Source of the DNA: Rhizobium sp. BT03
GTDB taxonomy: Bacteria; Pseudomonadota; Alphaproteobacteria; Rhizobiales; Rhizobiaceae
Direction: 5' to 3'
NCBI RefSeq assembly: GCF_030053155.1
Contig: NZ_CP125640.1
Location: 496,001-560,000, forward strand
Length of the DNA stretch: 64,000 nt
Part shown: one piece after another, positions 1-8,771 of the stretch
How positions within the stretch are numbered: position 1 is the first letter of the stretch
Layout of the letters: each line of letters starts with the position of its first letter
The notes under the pieces: generated by a model
Told to the model about the DNA's origin: nothing
The model's input: the letters and a program-made list of their open reading frames with translations, nothing else
The model's database searches: none
Program-made: the position numbers and the translations under genes

Positions 1-1
1 G

Positions 2-301
2 GTTTGCGCCGAACATTTCGAATATCCGATGATCGCCGACGTGACGGCCGATTTCGTCTATGCCAGGCTGCAGAAGGGATCGGACGATATCGCAACCTGC
101 TATCCCGACAAGGACCTGAAGGCCTGGGCGGACCGGCTCGAGACCTGGGCCGATGGCAAGGTACCCGACGATCTGCCGCTGATCGATAAGGGGCGCAAGG
201 TCAAGGCCGAGCCGCGCGACGTCTTCGCCTTCATGATCCATGAGGGCAAGGTGAACGCGCCGCATGGAGCGATCGCCCTGCAGAAATTGCTCGAGAAATA
301 G
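2..301 (+). CDS. DUF72 (YecE-like) family protein, C-terminal part
   Basis: This is the last 99 codons of a gene that starts before the window; the frame is open from base 2 and stops at 299-301. The visible part contains AEHFEYPMIADVTADFVYAR, followed by a stretch rich in charged residues and an Ala/Leu-rich end. This pattern matches the C-terminal half of the DUF72 TIM-barrel-like family, where a Tyr/Arg-containing segment after 'TADFVYxR' is typical. The biochemical role of the family is not firmly known. The gene converges with nnr, leaving only 6 bases between the two stop codons. Confidence is limited because the N-terminal two thirds are missing. Confidence 0.7.
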   Translation, partial: VCAEHFEYPMIADVTADFVYARLQKGSDDIATCYPDKDLKAWADRLETWADGKVPDDLPLIDKGRKVKAEPRDVFAFMIHEGKVNAPHGAIALQKLLEK

Positions 302-307
302 ATCGAG

Positions 308-1792
308 CTATAGGGGTAGTACCGCGAGCGCGAGATCTTCCGCCGTCAGGCCCTTGCCGGCGCGTTGTCCTGCCTCTCCGTGCAGCCAGACGCCGGCGGC
401 TGCGGCCTCGAAGGCCGGCAGGCCCTGGGCGAGCAATCCACCGATGATGCCGGCGAGCACGTCACCGGAACCGGCAGTGGCCAGCCAGGCGGGAGCGTTG
501 GTATTGATCAGCGCGCGGCCGTCCGGCGCGGCGATGACGGTATCGGCGCCTTTGTAGACGATCGCGGCATTGGCGCGGCGGGCCGCGGTCAGGGCCTTAT
601 CCACCTTCCCCAGCCCAACGTCGCCGCCGATATCGGGAAAGAGCCGCGAAAATTCGCCCTCATGCGGCGTCAGCACCAGCCGCGGCTCACCTTGGAAAAG
701 ATCGAAAAGCTGCTGCGGATCGTCCTTGAACGAGGAAATGCCGTCGGCATCGAGCACGAGATGGAGCTCGGCAAGGGCCGAGACGAAAGCGCGCGCCCTG
801 ACGCCGATGCCGAAACCGGGGCCGAGAACGAAGGCCTGAAGCCGCTTGTCGGCGAGCCAGTCTTCGAGGTCGGCCTCGTCGTCGATTGCATGCAGCATGA
901 CGGCGGTGAGATGCGCAGCATTGGCAGCCAGCGCCGCGCGCGGCGCTGCGATCGTCACCAGGCCGGCACCCGCCTTCAGGCCCGAGGTCGCCGACATGCG
1001 CGCGGCCCCCGTCTTGTCGGCCTCGCCGGAGAAGACGACCAGATGGCCGCGTTTGTATTTGTGGGTTTCCAGTTGCTCGGAGGGCAGCACGGCTTTCCAG
1101 GCGTCCGGCCCGTTCTCGGCGACCGTGCCGGCTGCCTCGGCCCGGATGATGCGGGCGGGAATGCCGATATCGAAGACCTCCAACTCGCCGCAAAGCTCCC
1201 TGCCCGGCATCAGCAGATGGCCGGGCTTGCGGGTCATGAAGGTAATGGTGTTGCAGGCACGGAAGGCGGCCCCCAGCACCCGGCCGGTGCGGCCATCCAG
1301 GCCGGAGGGCAGATCGATGGCAAGCACGGAAAGACCGGCCTCGGCGACACGCTCGATCACCGTGCGGACATCGGCCGGCACCTCGCGGCCGAGCCCCGCA
1401 CCGAACAGGCCGTCAATGACGACGTCGCCGCGTGCGGGACTATAGAGGTGGAGCTGTTCCCCCCGCAGCGTGCATCCGGCTTTCGCGCGGGCCGCATCGC
1501 CCTTCAGCCTGGCAGGATCGCCAAGATGGAAGAGCGCCACCTGAGCCCCGCTCTTCTGCAAATGCCTTGCCGCGACATAGGCGTCGCCGCCGTTATTGCC
1601 GGGGCCACAGAGGACGACGAAGCGCAAAGCTCCGGGATGAAGGCGCAGGGCGGCCGCCGCGGCCGCGGCACCTGCTCTTTCCATCAAGGCGAAGGAATCG
1701 ATGCCGGAGGCGGCAGCGGCAGCGTCGACCGCAGCCATCTCGGCAGATGTCAAAAGAAGGTCGGACAGCTGGTGACTCATTGGCCTATTCAA
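308..1792 (-). CDS. nnr: Bifunctional NAD(P)H-hydrate repair enzyme (epimerase/dehydratase)
   Basis: A 494-residue cytoplasmic enzyme repairing damaged hydrated NADH and NADPH. The N-terminal YjeF_N domain (about residues 10-215) would epimerise R- and S-NAD(P)HX. The C-terminal ribokinase-like domain (about 230-494) would dehydrate S-NAD(P)HX using ADP. Visible signatures are VLCGPGNNGGDAYVAARHL in the epimerase half, and LTPHEGEFSRLFP plus TAGSGDVLAGIIGGLLAQG in the dehydratase half; the GSGD loop binds the nucleotide phosphate. The length fits the fused bacterial form. An alternative start four codons in (MSHQLSD) is equally plausible. In many rhizobia this gene sits beside glnB, as here, but the two are divergent. 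Confidence 0.92.
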   Translation of the reverse strand: MNRPMSHQLSDLLLTSAEMAAVDAAAAASGIDSFALMERAGAAAAAAALRLHPGALRFVVLCGPGNNGGDAYVAARHLQKSGAQVALFHLGDPARLKGDAARAKAGCTLRGEQLHLYSPARGDVVIDGLFGAGLGREVPADVRTVIERVAEAGLSVLAIDLPSGLDGRTGRVLGAAFRACNTITFMTRKPGHLLMPGRELCGELEVFDIGIPARIIRAEAAGTVAENGPDAWKAVLPSEQLETHKYKRGHLVVFSGEADKTGAARMSATSGLKAGAGLVTIAAPRAALAANAAHLTAVMLHAIDDEADLEDWLADKRLQAFVLGPGFGIGVRARAFVSALAELHLVLDADGISSFKDDPQQLFDLFQGEPRLVLTPHEGEFSRLFPDIGGDVGLGKVDKALTAARRANAAIVYKGADTVIAAPDGRALINTNAPAWLATAGSGDVLAGIIGGLLAQGLPAFEAAAAGVWLHGEAGQRAGKGLTAEDLALAVLPL

Positions 1793-2462
<670 letters not shown>

Positions 2463-2465
2463 CCC

Positions 2466-2486
2466 ACTTTGCCAAGCGCGCAAAGT
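2466..2486 (+). promoter_or_regulatory. Stem-loop between glnB and glnA
   Basis: Arms ACTTTGC (2466-2472) and GCAAAGT (2480-2486) form a perfect 7-bp stem with a 7-base loop, four bases after the glnB stop codon. There is no following T-run, so it is more likely an mRNA processing or stability element, or a weak attenuator, than a full terminator. It could set the ratio of PII to glutamine synthetase. Confidence 0.5.
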
Positions 2487-2541
2487 TCGATACGGTCAGC
2501 GCAGCCATATATTGTCATCGTAAATCGGAGGAAGGTATTTA

Positions 2542-3951
2542 ATGGCGACCGCAAGCGAAATTCTGAAGCAGATCAAGGAAAACGACGTGAAGTTCGTCGA
2601 TCTGCGCTTCACCGACCCGAAGGGCAAGCTGCAGCATGTGACGATGGACGTTGTCTGCGTCGACGAGGACATGTTCGCTGACGGCGTGATGTTCGACGGC
2701 TCCTCGATCGGGGGCTGGAAGGCCATCAACGAGTCCGACATGGTGCTGATGCCCGACACCGAGACGGTGCATATGGACCCGTTCTTCGCTCAGTCGACCA
2801 TGGTCATCGTCTGCGATATTCTCGATCCGGTTTCCGGCGAGGCTTATAACCGCGACCCGCGCGGCACCGCCAAGAAGGCCGAAGCCTATCTCAAGGCATC
2901 CGGCATCGGCGACACGATCTTCGTCGGCCCGGAAGCCGAATTCTTTGTCTTCGACGACGTCAAGTACAAGGCCGATCCCTACAATACCGGCTTCAAGCTC
3001 GATTCGACCGAGCTGCCGTCGAACGACGACACCGATTACGAAACCGGCAACCTCGGCCATCGCCCGCGCGTCAAGGGCGGCTATTTCCCGGTTCCGCCGG
3101 TCGACAGCGCCCAGGACATGCGTTCGGAAATGCTGACGGTTCTCTCCGAGATGGGCGTCGTCGTCGAAAAGCATCACCATGAAGTCGCCGCCGCCCAGCA
3201 CGAACTCGGCATCAAGTTCGACACGCTGGTGCGCAACGCCGACAAGATGCAGATTTACAAATACGTCGTGCATCAGGTGGCCAATGCCTACGGCAAGACG
3301 GCGACCTTCATGCCGAAGCCGATCTTCGGCGACAACGGCTCGGGCATGCACGTGCACCAGTCGATCTGGAAGGGCGGCAAGCCGACCTTTGCCGGCGACG
3401 AATATGCCGGTCTTTCCGAGAGCTGCCTCTACTACATCGGCGGCATCATCAAGCATGCCAAGGCGATCAACGCCTTCACCAACCCGTCGACGAACTCCTA
3501 CAAGCGTCTCGTCCCGGGCTATGAGGCACCAGTTCTGCTTGCCTATTCGGCCCGCAACCGCTCGGCCTCCTGCCGCATTCCGTTCGGCACCAATCCGAAG
3601 GCAAAGCGCGTCGAAGTCCGCTTCCCGGATCCGACCGCCAACCCCTATCTCGCCTTCGCCGCCATGCTGATGGCCGGCCTCGACGGCATCAAGAACAAGA
3701 TCCATCCCGGCAAGGCCATGGACAAGGATCTCTATGACCTGCCGCCGAAGGAACTGAAGAAGATCCCGACCGTCTGCGGCTCGTTGCGCGAAGCGCTGGA
3801 AAGCCTCGACAAGGACCGCAAGTTCCTGACGGCCGGCGGCGTGTTCGACGACGACCAGATCGATGCCTTCATCGAGCTGAAGATGGCAGAGGTAATGCGT
3901 TTCGAAATGACGCCGCATCCTGTCGAATACGACATGTACTATTCGGCCTGA
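2542..3951 (+). CDS. glnA: Glutamine synthetase type I
   Basis: A 469-residue subunit of the dodecameric GSI enzyme, which makes glutamine from glutamate, ammonia and ATP. Visible hallmarks are the early [10 protein letters not shown] segment, [10 protein letters not shown] (metal-binding Glu), [10 protein letters not shown] (ATP/metal), NRSASCRIP and the adenylylation loop [11 protein letters not shown], where Tyr398 would be modified by GlnE. The adenylylation site and length mark it as the GSI-beta type. A strong ribosome site GGAGGAAGG (2527-2535) precedes the ATG. It follows glnB in the same direction and should be co-transcribed with it, possibly with an additional promoter in the 79-bp gap. 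Confidence 0.98.
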   Translation: MATASEILKQIKENDVKFVDLRFTDPKGKLQHVTMDVVCVDEDMFADGVMFDGSSIGGWKAINESDMVLMPDTETVHMDPFFAQSTMVIVCDILDPVSGEAYNRDPRGTAKKAEAYLKASGIGDTIFVGPEAEFFVFDDVKYKADPYNTGFKLDSTELPSNDDTDYETGNLGHRPRVKGGYFPVPPVDSAQDMRSEMLTVLSEMGVVVEKHHHEVAAAQHELGIKFDTLVRNADKMQIYKYVVHQVANAYGKTATFMPKPIFGDNGSGMHVHQSIWKGGKPTFAGDEYAGLSESCLYYIGGIIKHAKAINAFTNPSTNSYKRLVPGYEAPVLLAYSARNRSASCRIPFGTNPKAKRVEVRFPDPTANPYLAFAAMLMAGLDGIKNKIHPGKAMDKDLYDLPPKELKKIPTVCGSLREALESLDKDRKFLTAGGVFDDDQIDAFIELKMAEVMRFEMTPHPVEYDMYYSA

Positions 3952-3964
3952 TCGGCCTGAACAC

Positions 3965-3991
3965 GGAAAGTCCCGGTCTCCGGGGCTTTCC
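3965..3991 (+). terminator. Terminator-like hairpin after glnA
   Basis: GGAAAGTCCCGG (3965-3976) pairs with CCGGGGCTTTCC (3980-3991) over 12 bp with one G-U pair and a three-base loop. It starts 13 bases after the glnA stop. The downstream bases are CCTCCC rather than a T-run, so termination may be partial or Rho-assisted. Confidence 0.65.
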
Positions 3992-4045
3992 CCTCCCAGG
4001 GTCATGGACGCCAGCAGGAGGATATGACGTTCATGTGACGCGCTT

Positions 4046-4092
4046 GCGCAAAAATCTTGATTTGCGCGGCACCAATCACCAAATTTGGTGAT
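4046..4092 (+). promoter_or_regulatory. Two dyads upstream of hspQ
   Basis: First dyad: GCGCAAA (4046-4052) and TTTGCGC (4061-4067), separated by eight bases. Second: an 18-bp perfect palindrome ATCACCAAATTTGGTGAT (4075-4092) whose end is 16 bases before the chosen hspQ start at 4109. The palindrome overlaps the leader and could be an operator or a 5'-UTR hairpin. The binding protein is unknown. Confidence 0.5.
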
Positions 4093-4108
4093 GAAAGGAA
4101 GTCGTACC

Positions 4109-4438
4109 ATGAAAGAAAGAGTAGCAAAGTTCAGTATCGGCGAAGTGGTCCGGCACAAGGTTTTCCCGTTTCGCGGCGTCATCTTCGACGTTGATCCGGA
4201 GTTCGCGAATACGGAGGAATGGTGGAATTCCATTCCGGCCGAGGTGCGCCCGAGCAGAGACCAGCCCTTCTATCATCTGCTCGCCGAAAATGACGAAAGC
4301 GAATATGTCGCTTATGTCTCCGAGCAGAACCTGATGAACGACGAAAGCGGCACGCCGCTTCGCAACCCACAGATCTATCAGATTTTCGATCAGGCCCCGT
4401 CAGGGCAGTTCAAACCCAAGATGAGCTTCGCCCACTAG
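4109..4438 (+). CDS. hspQ: Heat shock protein HspQ
   Basis: A 109-residue small cytoplasmic protein of the HspQ (YccV/hemimethylated-DNA-binding-like) family, known in enterobacteria as a heat-induced specificity factor for Lon protease. Characteristic features are KFSIGEVVRHKVFPFRGVIFDVDPEF at the N-terminus (a beta-barrel-like YccV fold), EEWWNSIP, and QPFYHLLAENDESEYVAYVSEQNL in the middle. I chose ATG 4109 because it gives the family's usual N-terminus and has AAAGGAAG at 4094-4101; upstream TTG, GTG and ATG codons in the same frame lie inside the palindrome and are unlikely starts. It is monocistronic, with its own terminator. Confidence 0.9.
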   Translation: MKERVAKFSIGEVVRHKVFPFRGVIFDVDPEFANTEEWWNSIPAEVRPSRDQPFYHLLAENDESEYVAYVSEQNLMNDESGTPLRNPQIYQIFDQAPSGQFKPKMSFAH

Positions 4439-4461
4439 ATCGGTTGATCGACCTCATAAAC

Positions 4462-4496
4462 AAGGCCTCGCCTCTCCCAGCGAGGCCTTTCTTTTG
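4462..4496 (+). terminator. Rho-independent terminator of hspQ
   Basis: AAGGCCTCG (4462-4470) and CGAGGCCTT (4481-4489) form a perfect 9-bp stem with a 10-base loop, followed by TTCTTTT. It lies 23 bases after the hspQ stop. Confidence 0.9.
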
Positions 4497-4512
4497 CCTT
4501 TCGCCGAGAAAA

Positions 4513-4700
4513 GCCCCTCATCCGGCTGCCGCCACCTTCTCCCCGTAAACGGGGCGAAGGGGTATGCTGCAACCTCTCCCGTCCCTCGCCGACGTCCCGC
4601 GTGGCACGTCCCCTCGCCCCGTTTACGGGGGTCCGAAGGACGGGGCGAGACGAGTGGCTCGACCCCGGTCGGTTAGGGCGAGGGGCAGCCATCAGCGCGA
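4513..4700. repeat. Palindromic intergenic element (RIME-like)
   Basis: This non-coding stretch between hspQ and the IalB gene contains inverted copies of one block: bases 4541-4557 (CCCCGTAAACGGGGCGA) and 4614-4630 (its perfect reverse complement). There is also an inner hairpin CTCGCCCCG (4613-4621)/CGGGGCGAG (4641-4649). The leading text 'CCCCTCATCCGGCTGCCG' and the CCCCGTAAACGGGG core resemble a dispersed family I associate with rhizobial intergenic repeats. The exact ends are uncertain. It sits between two convergent terminators, a typical insertion place for such elements. Confidence 0.65.
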
Positions 4701-4737
4701 AGCGGACAGCCACGGCGCAAAGCCGGGACCTATCAAT

Positions 4738-4761
4738 AAAAAACCCGGCTTGAAGCCGGGT
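4738..4761 (-). terminator. Rho-independent terminator of the IalB-family gene
   Basis: On the minus strand, ACCCGGC TTCAA GCCGGGT (4743-4761) is followed by a run of six T (4738-4743 on the complement). It lies 24 bases beyond the stop codon of the gene ending at 4786. Confidence 0.9.
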
Positions 4762-4785
4762 CTCCAATTCAATATGGCGGCAGGA

Positions 4786-5445
4786 TTACTGCGCCTTGGC
4801 TGCCTTCTGGGCGTCTTCCAGCTTCTTGCGGGCTTCCTCGGCCTTCTTCTGCATGCCTTCCTGCAGGCTGCGCTGGCTTTCAGCGAGCTTCGATTCGGAA
4901 ACCGGTTCGCCGTCATAAGCGCCGGTGAAGCCTTCGAGCGAAATCTTGATCGGGTTCGGGGCGCGGCGGAAATTGATCGAGGTGAAGATTACGTCGCTGC
5001 CCTTCTTGAGGCTGGCGATCATCGCGTCGGTCAGCGGAATTTCAGCGGTGCACTTGTCCGGCAGGCAGACGGCGTAGTCGAGCTTCTGGCCCTTGCCGCC
5101 GTCGATCTGCATGATGACACCCGGGGGGATCAGGCGAGCTGTCGGAACCGAGACCTGCAGGAGCTTGCGGTTGATCTTGCCGGAGACCGAGATCAGGCCA
5201 ACAGCCGTGACGAGCTGGCCGCCATTGGCGAGGATCAGGTTCTGCACGACACAGATGTCGTTGTCTTCCTGCTTGCTGCAGGTTTTGTACCAGCCGAGCC
5301 TCGGCGCGCCGGCGGCCTGTGCCTGGCCATCGGCAGGAGCTGCCGCTTCCTGGGCGAAGGAGGAGACCGGAGCCGAAGCGGCGCCGAACATCACTGCCAG
5401 AACGGACAGCGCTGCCCGCATTTTCTTTTCAGACTTGAACATCAT
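4786..5445 (-). CDS. Invasion-associated locus B (IalB) family secreted protein
   Basis: A 219-residue exported protein. Residues about 1-30 (MMFKSEKKMRAALSVLAVMF then an AxA-like cleavage region before QEAAAP) form a Sec signal peptide. The mature domain contains GWYKTCSKQEDNDICVVQN and DYAVCLPDKCTAEI, whose paired cysteines are typical of the IalB family first named from Bartonella. The last 30 residues (ESQRSLQEGMQKKAEEARKK onward) are a charged coiled coil. Its molecular role in rhizobia is not established; envelope or periplasmic function is inferred. I chose 5445 because AGGAG lies at 5458-5462; the frame is open further upstream to 5568 but lacks a better start. It is monocistronic. 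Confidence 0.85.
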   Translation of the reverse strand: MMFKSEKKMRAALSVLAVMFGAASAPVSSFAQEAAAPADGQAQAAGAPRLGWYKTCSKQEDNDICVVQNLILANGGQLVTAVGLISVSGKINRKLLQVSVPTARLIPPGVIMQIDGGKGQKLDYAVCLPDKCTAEIPLTDAMIASLKKGSDVIFTSINFRRAPNPIKISLEGFTGAYDGEPVSESKLAESQRSLQEGMQKKAEEARKKLEDAQKAAKAQ

Positions 5446-5733
5446 AACGAATTCCGTCTCCTGATATCCGTTCGGGGCAGCGACCTGCCGCCCCAACCAT
5501 CGGGTCGTTCGGCACCCCACCTCATGGAAAAATGAGGCAAATGCATGACCCCGAAACTTCGGGTTCACCTGTTACATCGCAGCGTTCAAGATATCCAGCA
5601 TTTCTTTGCCAATTCGAGCAGCTATTTCATCGCCGGTGCCAAAGAAATCGCGCCCGCGTGTTGGAATCGGTCGACCCCATGCTAATCTCCGGCGTGAATC
5701 GTGCCCATTTTCGCGGATTTCAAGGATTGCCGA

Positions 5734-7536
5734 ATGCTCCGTATCGTCGTCCCTCTCGTCCTCTCGCTGCTCTGCGGCACCGTCGCCGCCGAACCGCTGC
5801 ATGGCATTGCGATGCATGGCGCGCCGGCGCTGCCGCCTGATTACAAGCACTTCCCTTACGTCAATCCCGACGTCAAGAAGGGCGGCAAGATCACCTATGG
5901 CGTCGTCGGCACCTTCGACAGCCTCAACCCGTTCATCCTTAAGAGCATGCGCACGACGGCGCGCGGCATGTGGGATCCGGAATATGGCAATCTCGTCTAC
6001 GAATCGCTGATGCAGCGCTCCAGGGACGAGCCCTTCACACTTTACGGCCTGCTTGCCGAAACCGTCGAGTGGGACGACGACAGGAGCTTCATTCAGTTCA
6101 ACCTCAATCCGAAAGCGAAATGGGCCGATGGCCAGCCGATGACGCCGGAAGACGTGATGTTCACCTTCGATCTGCTGCGCGACAAGGGCCTCCCGCGTTA
6201 TTCGAATCTGCTGAAAGCCGTCGCCAAGGTTGAGAAGGTCGGCGAGCACAGCGTGCGCTTGACTTTCAACGATCAAGCTACCCGTGAAACGCCGCTGATC
6301 TTGGGCCTTTTTCCGGTGCTGCCGAAACATGCGATCGATCCCGAAACCTTCGACCGAACATCGCTAACGCCACCTGTGGGGTCTGGTCCTTATAAGGTGA
6401 AGACGGTGAAGCCCGGTGAAAGCATTACCTATGAGCGCGACCCGAATTACTGGGGCAAGGACATTCCTGCCAAGGTCGGCACCGACAATTATGATCAGAT
6501 CACAGTGCAATATTATCTGCAGGATACGACGCTTTTCGAAGCCTTCAAGAAGGGCGATGTAGACATTTACCCCGACGGCAATCCAGGCCATTGGGTCAAT
6601 GCCTATAACTTCCCTGCCGCCACCTCGGGGGCCGTGGTCAAGGACGTGTTCACACCAAAACTGCCGAGCGGCATGCTCGGCTTCGTCTTCAACACACGCC
6701 GGCCGATCTTTGCCGATCCGAAGGTGCGTGAAGGCTTGTCGCTGGTGTTCGATTTCGAATGGGCGAACAAGAACCTCTATTCCGGCGCCTACAAGCGCAC
6801 GCAGAGTTTCTGGCAGAATTCCGAGCTTTCGAGTTTCGGTGTTCCCGCCAATGCCGCGGAGCTTGCCCTGCTCGGACCAATCAAGAACAAAATCGCCCCC
6901 GACATTCTCGACGGCACCTATAAGCTGCCGGTGACGGATGGTTCCGGCCGCGACCGCAATGTGCTGAAGCAGGCGGTCGAGCGGTTGAAACAGGGCGGCT
7001 TTACGATCCAGGGCGGCAAGATGGTCGACGCATCGGGGCGCCAGCTCGCCTTCGAAATCATGACGCAGAATGCCGACCAGGAGAAGCTCGCTGTCGCTTA
7101 CCAGCGTTCGCTGCAAGCAATCGGCATTACCGCTTCCATTCGCACAGTCGACGATTCGCAATATCAGAGCCGGACGAGCAGCCGTGACTATGACATGATC
7201 ATCAAGTCCTATGTGTCTACGCTATCGCCTGGAATAGAGCAGGTCCGCCGCTGGTCTTCTGTTGAGCGCACACAGGAGGGTAACGACACCTTTGCCGGCG
7301 CTAACGATCCCGATCTCGACACGCTAATCGATCACTTGCTGAGGGCGCGTTCGGCGGACGATTTCACCGCGGCGGTGCGCGCCTACGACCGGCTGCTGCT
7401 ATCGAGCCACTACGTGCTACCGCTCTATCATATCGACCAGCAATGGGTGGCGCGCAGCAAGCGTATCGGCCGTCCCGAGACGGTGCCGCTTTACGGCTAT
7501 CAGTTGCCGGTTTGGTGGGATACAAGCGCCCAATAG
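5734..7536 (+). CDS. Family 5 extracellular solute-binding protein (YejA-like, peptide uptake)
   Basis: A 600-residue periplasmic binding protein of the SBP_bac_5 family. Residues 1-20 (MLRIVVPLVLSLLCGTVAAE) form a signal peptide. The mature start, HGIAMHGAPALPPDYKHFPY and PDVKKGGKITYGVVGTFDSLNPF, is typical of the YejA/microcin C-like subgroup, which binds oligopeptides. I selected ATG 5734 rather than 5701 because it gives a clean signal peptide and has AAGGA seven bases upstream. No permease or ATPase genes adjoin it, so it is an orphan binding protein here. The next gene, a DsbA-like protein, follows after 63 bases in the same direction. Confidence 0.85.
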   Translation: MLRIVVPLVLSLLCGTVAAEPLHGIAMHGAPALPPDYKHFPYVNPDVKKGGKITYGVVGTFDSLNPFILKSMRTTARGMWDPEYGNLVYESLMQRSRDEPFTLYGLLAETVEWDDDRSFIQFNLNPKAKWADGQPMTPEDVMFTFDLLRDKGLPRYSNLLKAVAKVEKVGEHSVRLTFNDQATRETPLILGLFPVLPKHAIDPETFDRTSLTPPVGSGPYKVKTVKPGESITYERDPNYWGKDIPAKVGTDNYDQITVQYYLQDTTLFEAFKKGDVDIYPDGNPGHWVNAYNFPAATSGAVVKDVFTPKLPSGMLGFVFNTRRPIFADPKVREGLSLVFDFEWANKNLYSGAYKRTQSFWQNSELSSFGVPANAAELALLGPIKNKIAPDILDGTYKLPVTDGSGRDRNVLKQAVERLKQGGFTIQGGKMVDASGRQLAFEIMTQNADQEKLAVAYQRSLQAIGITASIRTVDDSQYQSRTSSRDYDMIIKSYVSTLSPGIEQVRRWSSVERTQEGNDTFAGANDPDLDTLIDHLLRARSADDFTAAVRAYDRLLLSSHYVLPLYHIDQQWVARSKRIGRPETVPLYGYQLPVWWDTSAQ

Positions 7537-7599
7537 AAGCGCCGAACGCCTCGACCCGATGTCTCCCTTCGGAGACGCACAGACATAAGGAAGATCATC

Positions 7600-8271
7600 A
7601 TGGAGCGTATCACCATCGACGTCGTCTCGGATGTCGTCTGCCCCTGGTGTTATCTCGGCAAGGCGCGGCTGGAACTCGCCATCGCCGAGGTGCAGGACGA
7701 AATCGGCGTCGACATCAACTGGCGGCCGTACCGGCTCAATCCCGACTATCCCAAGAAAGGCGTCGACCAGAAGAAGGCGCTGGCTGAGAAGCTCGGCGGC
7801 GAGGAGCGGGTGGCGCAGGCCCACAAGATGCTCAGCGATTTGGGCCGCGAGGTCGGCATCGCCTTCGATTTCGAGGCGATCAAGATCGGCCCGAACACGC
7901 TCGATGCGCATCGGCTGATCCACTGGGCGATGATCGAAGGCCGCGAGAAGCAGGACAAGGCCGTTGCCGCGCTGTTCAAGGCGAATTTCGAGGAAGGCCG
8001 CAATGTCGGCGACCATGCGGTGCTGCTCGATATTGCCGAAAAGGCTGGCCTCGACCGCTCGGTCATCGCTTCACTGCTTGCCTCCGATGCCGATCGCGAT
8101 CTGATCGTCGCCGAGATCAAGGCGGCGCAGGAGATGGGCGTCAACGGCGTGCCGTTTTTCATCTTCGACCAGCAATATGCTGTCAGCGGCGCCCAGACGC
8201 CCGACGTGCTGGCGAACGCGCTGCGCGACATCGCCAAGGCGAAGGCCGAGGCGCGATCGGGGCTCAACTAG
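7600..8271 (+). CDS. DsbA-family oxidoreductase, FrnE-like
   Basis: A 223-residue thioredoxin-fold protein of the FrnE/HCCA-isomerase type. The active-site CPWC lies at residues 14-17 (DVVSDVVCPWCYLGKARLE), and the cis-Pro loop reads GVNGVPFFIFDQQYAVSGAQ near residue 185. There is no signal peptide, so it should act in the cytoplasm, probably in thiol-disulfide exchange or redox stress; a specific substrate is unknown. It follows the YejA-like gene by 63 bases with its own AAGGAAG ribosome site. It converges with the osmC-family gene. Confidence 0.85.
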   Translation: MERITIDVVSDVVCPWCYLGKARLELAIAEVQDEIGVDINWRPYRLNPDYPKKGVDQKKALAEKLGGEERVAQAHKMLSDLGREVGIAFDFEAIKIGPNTLDAHRLIHWAMIEGREKQDKAVAALFKANFEEGRNVGDHAVLLDIAEKAGLDRSVIASLLASDADRDLIVAEIKAAQEMGVNGVPFFIFDQQYAVSGAQTPDVLANALRDIAKAKAEARSGLN

Positions 8272-8291
8272 CAAGCCCGACTGCCTTAGCT

Positions 8292-8759
8292 TCAGCCCAG
8301 CACAGGAATGCAGCGCACCTCGGTCTTTACCGAATTGGCGATGAAGCATTCGTTGTGCGCGCGATGATGCAGGGCTTCGAGCTCGCTCAGGGAGGGCTGC
8401 TTCTTGCCGGAAAAGACGACATGCGGCCTCAGCGTGACCAGGGTCATGGCAAGACGGCCCTCCGCATTCTTCTGCATGACGCCCTCAGCGGCATCGGTGT
8501 AGCTGTCAACGCAGAATCCCTGTTTGGCGGCAATCGACAGGAACCAGAGCATGTGGCAGCTGGAGAGCGAAGCGACGAAAGCCTCCTCGGGATCGACGGC
8601 ATCCTCGGCGGAATAGGGTAGCGGAACGACATGTGAGGATGAGGATGCGCGCATCTCGATGCCGCCGTCGAAGGTCCAGCGATGGACACGGCTGTAGCGG
8701 TTGTCGGTGAAGGTTTCACCGTTCCGCTCCCAGGCGATCGTTGCACCGTATGTCGCCAT
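8292..8759 (-). CDS. OsmC-family peroxiredoxin-like protein
   Basis: A 155-residue protein of the OsmC/Ohr superfamily, which reduces organic hydroperoxides through two cysteines. The two expected cysteines are in VASLSSCHMLWFLSIAA (near residue 68) and in AHNECFIANSVKTEV (near residue 139). The N-terminal motif ATIAWERNGETFTDNRYSR is usual for the YhfA-/OsmC-like subgroup. It begins 12 bases after the mfd stop, so it probably belongs to an sdhE-mfd-osmC transcript. The specific substrate cannot be told from sequence. Confidence 0.87.
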   Translation of the reverse strand: MATYGATIAWERNGETFTDNRYSRVHRWTFDGGIEMRASSSSHVVPLPYSAEDAVDPEEAFVASLSSCHMLWFLSIAAKQGFCVDSYTDAAEGVMQKNAEGRLAMTLVTLRPHVVFSGKKQPSLSELEALHHRAHNECFIANSVKTEVRCIPVLG

Positions 8760-8771
8760 CTCAGTCTCTCT

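Noticed and set aside
2539..4233. Open frame of 564 codons antisense to glnA
   Set aside because: It has no family features and runs through the glnA terminator; glnA is unmistakable.
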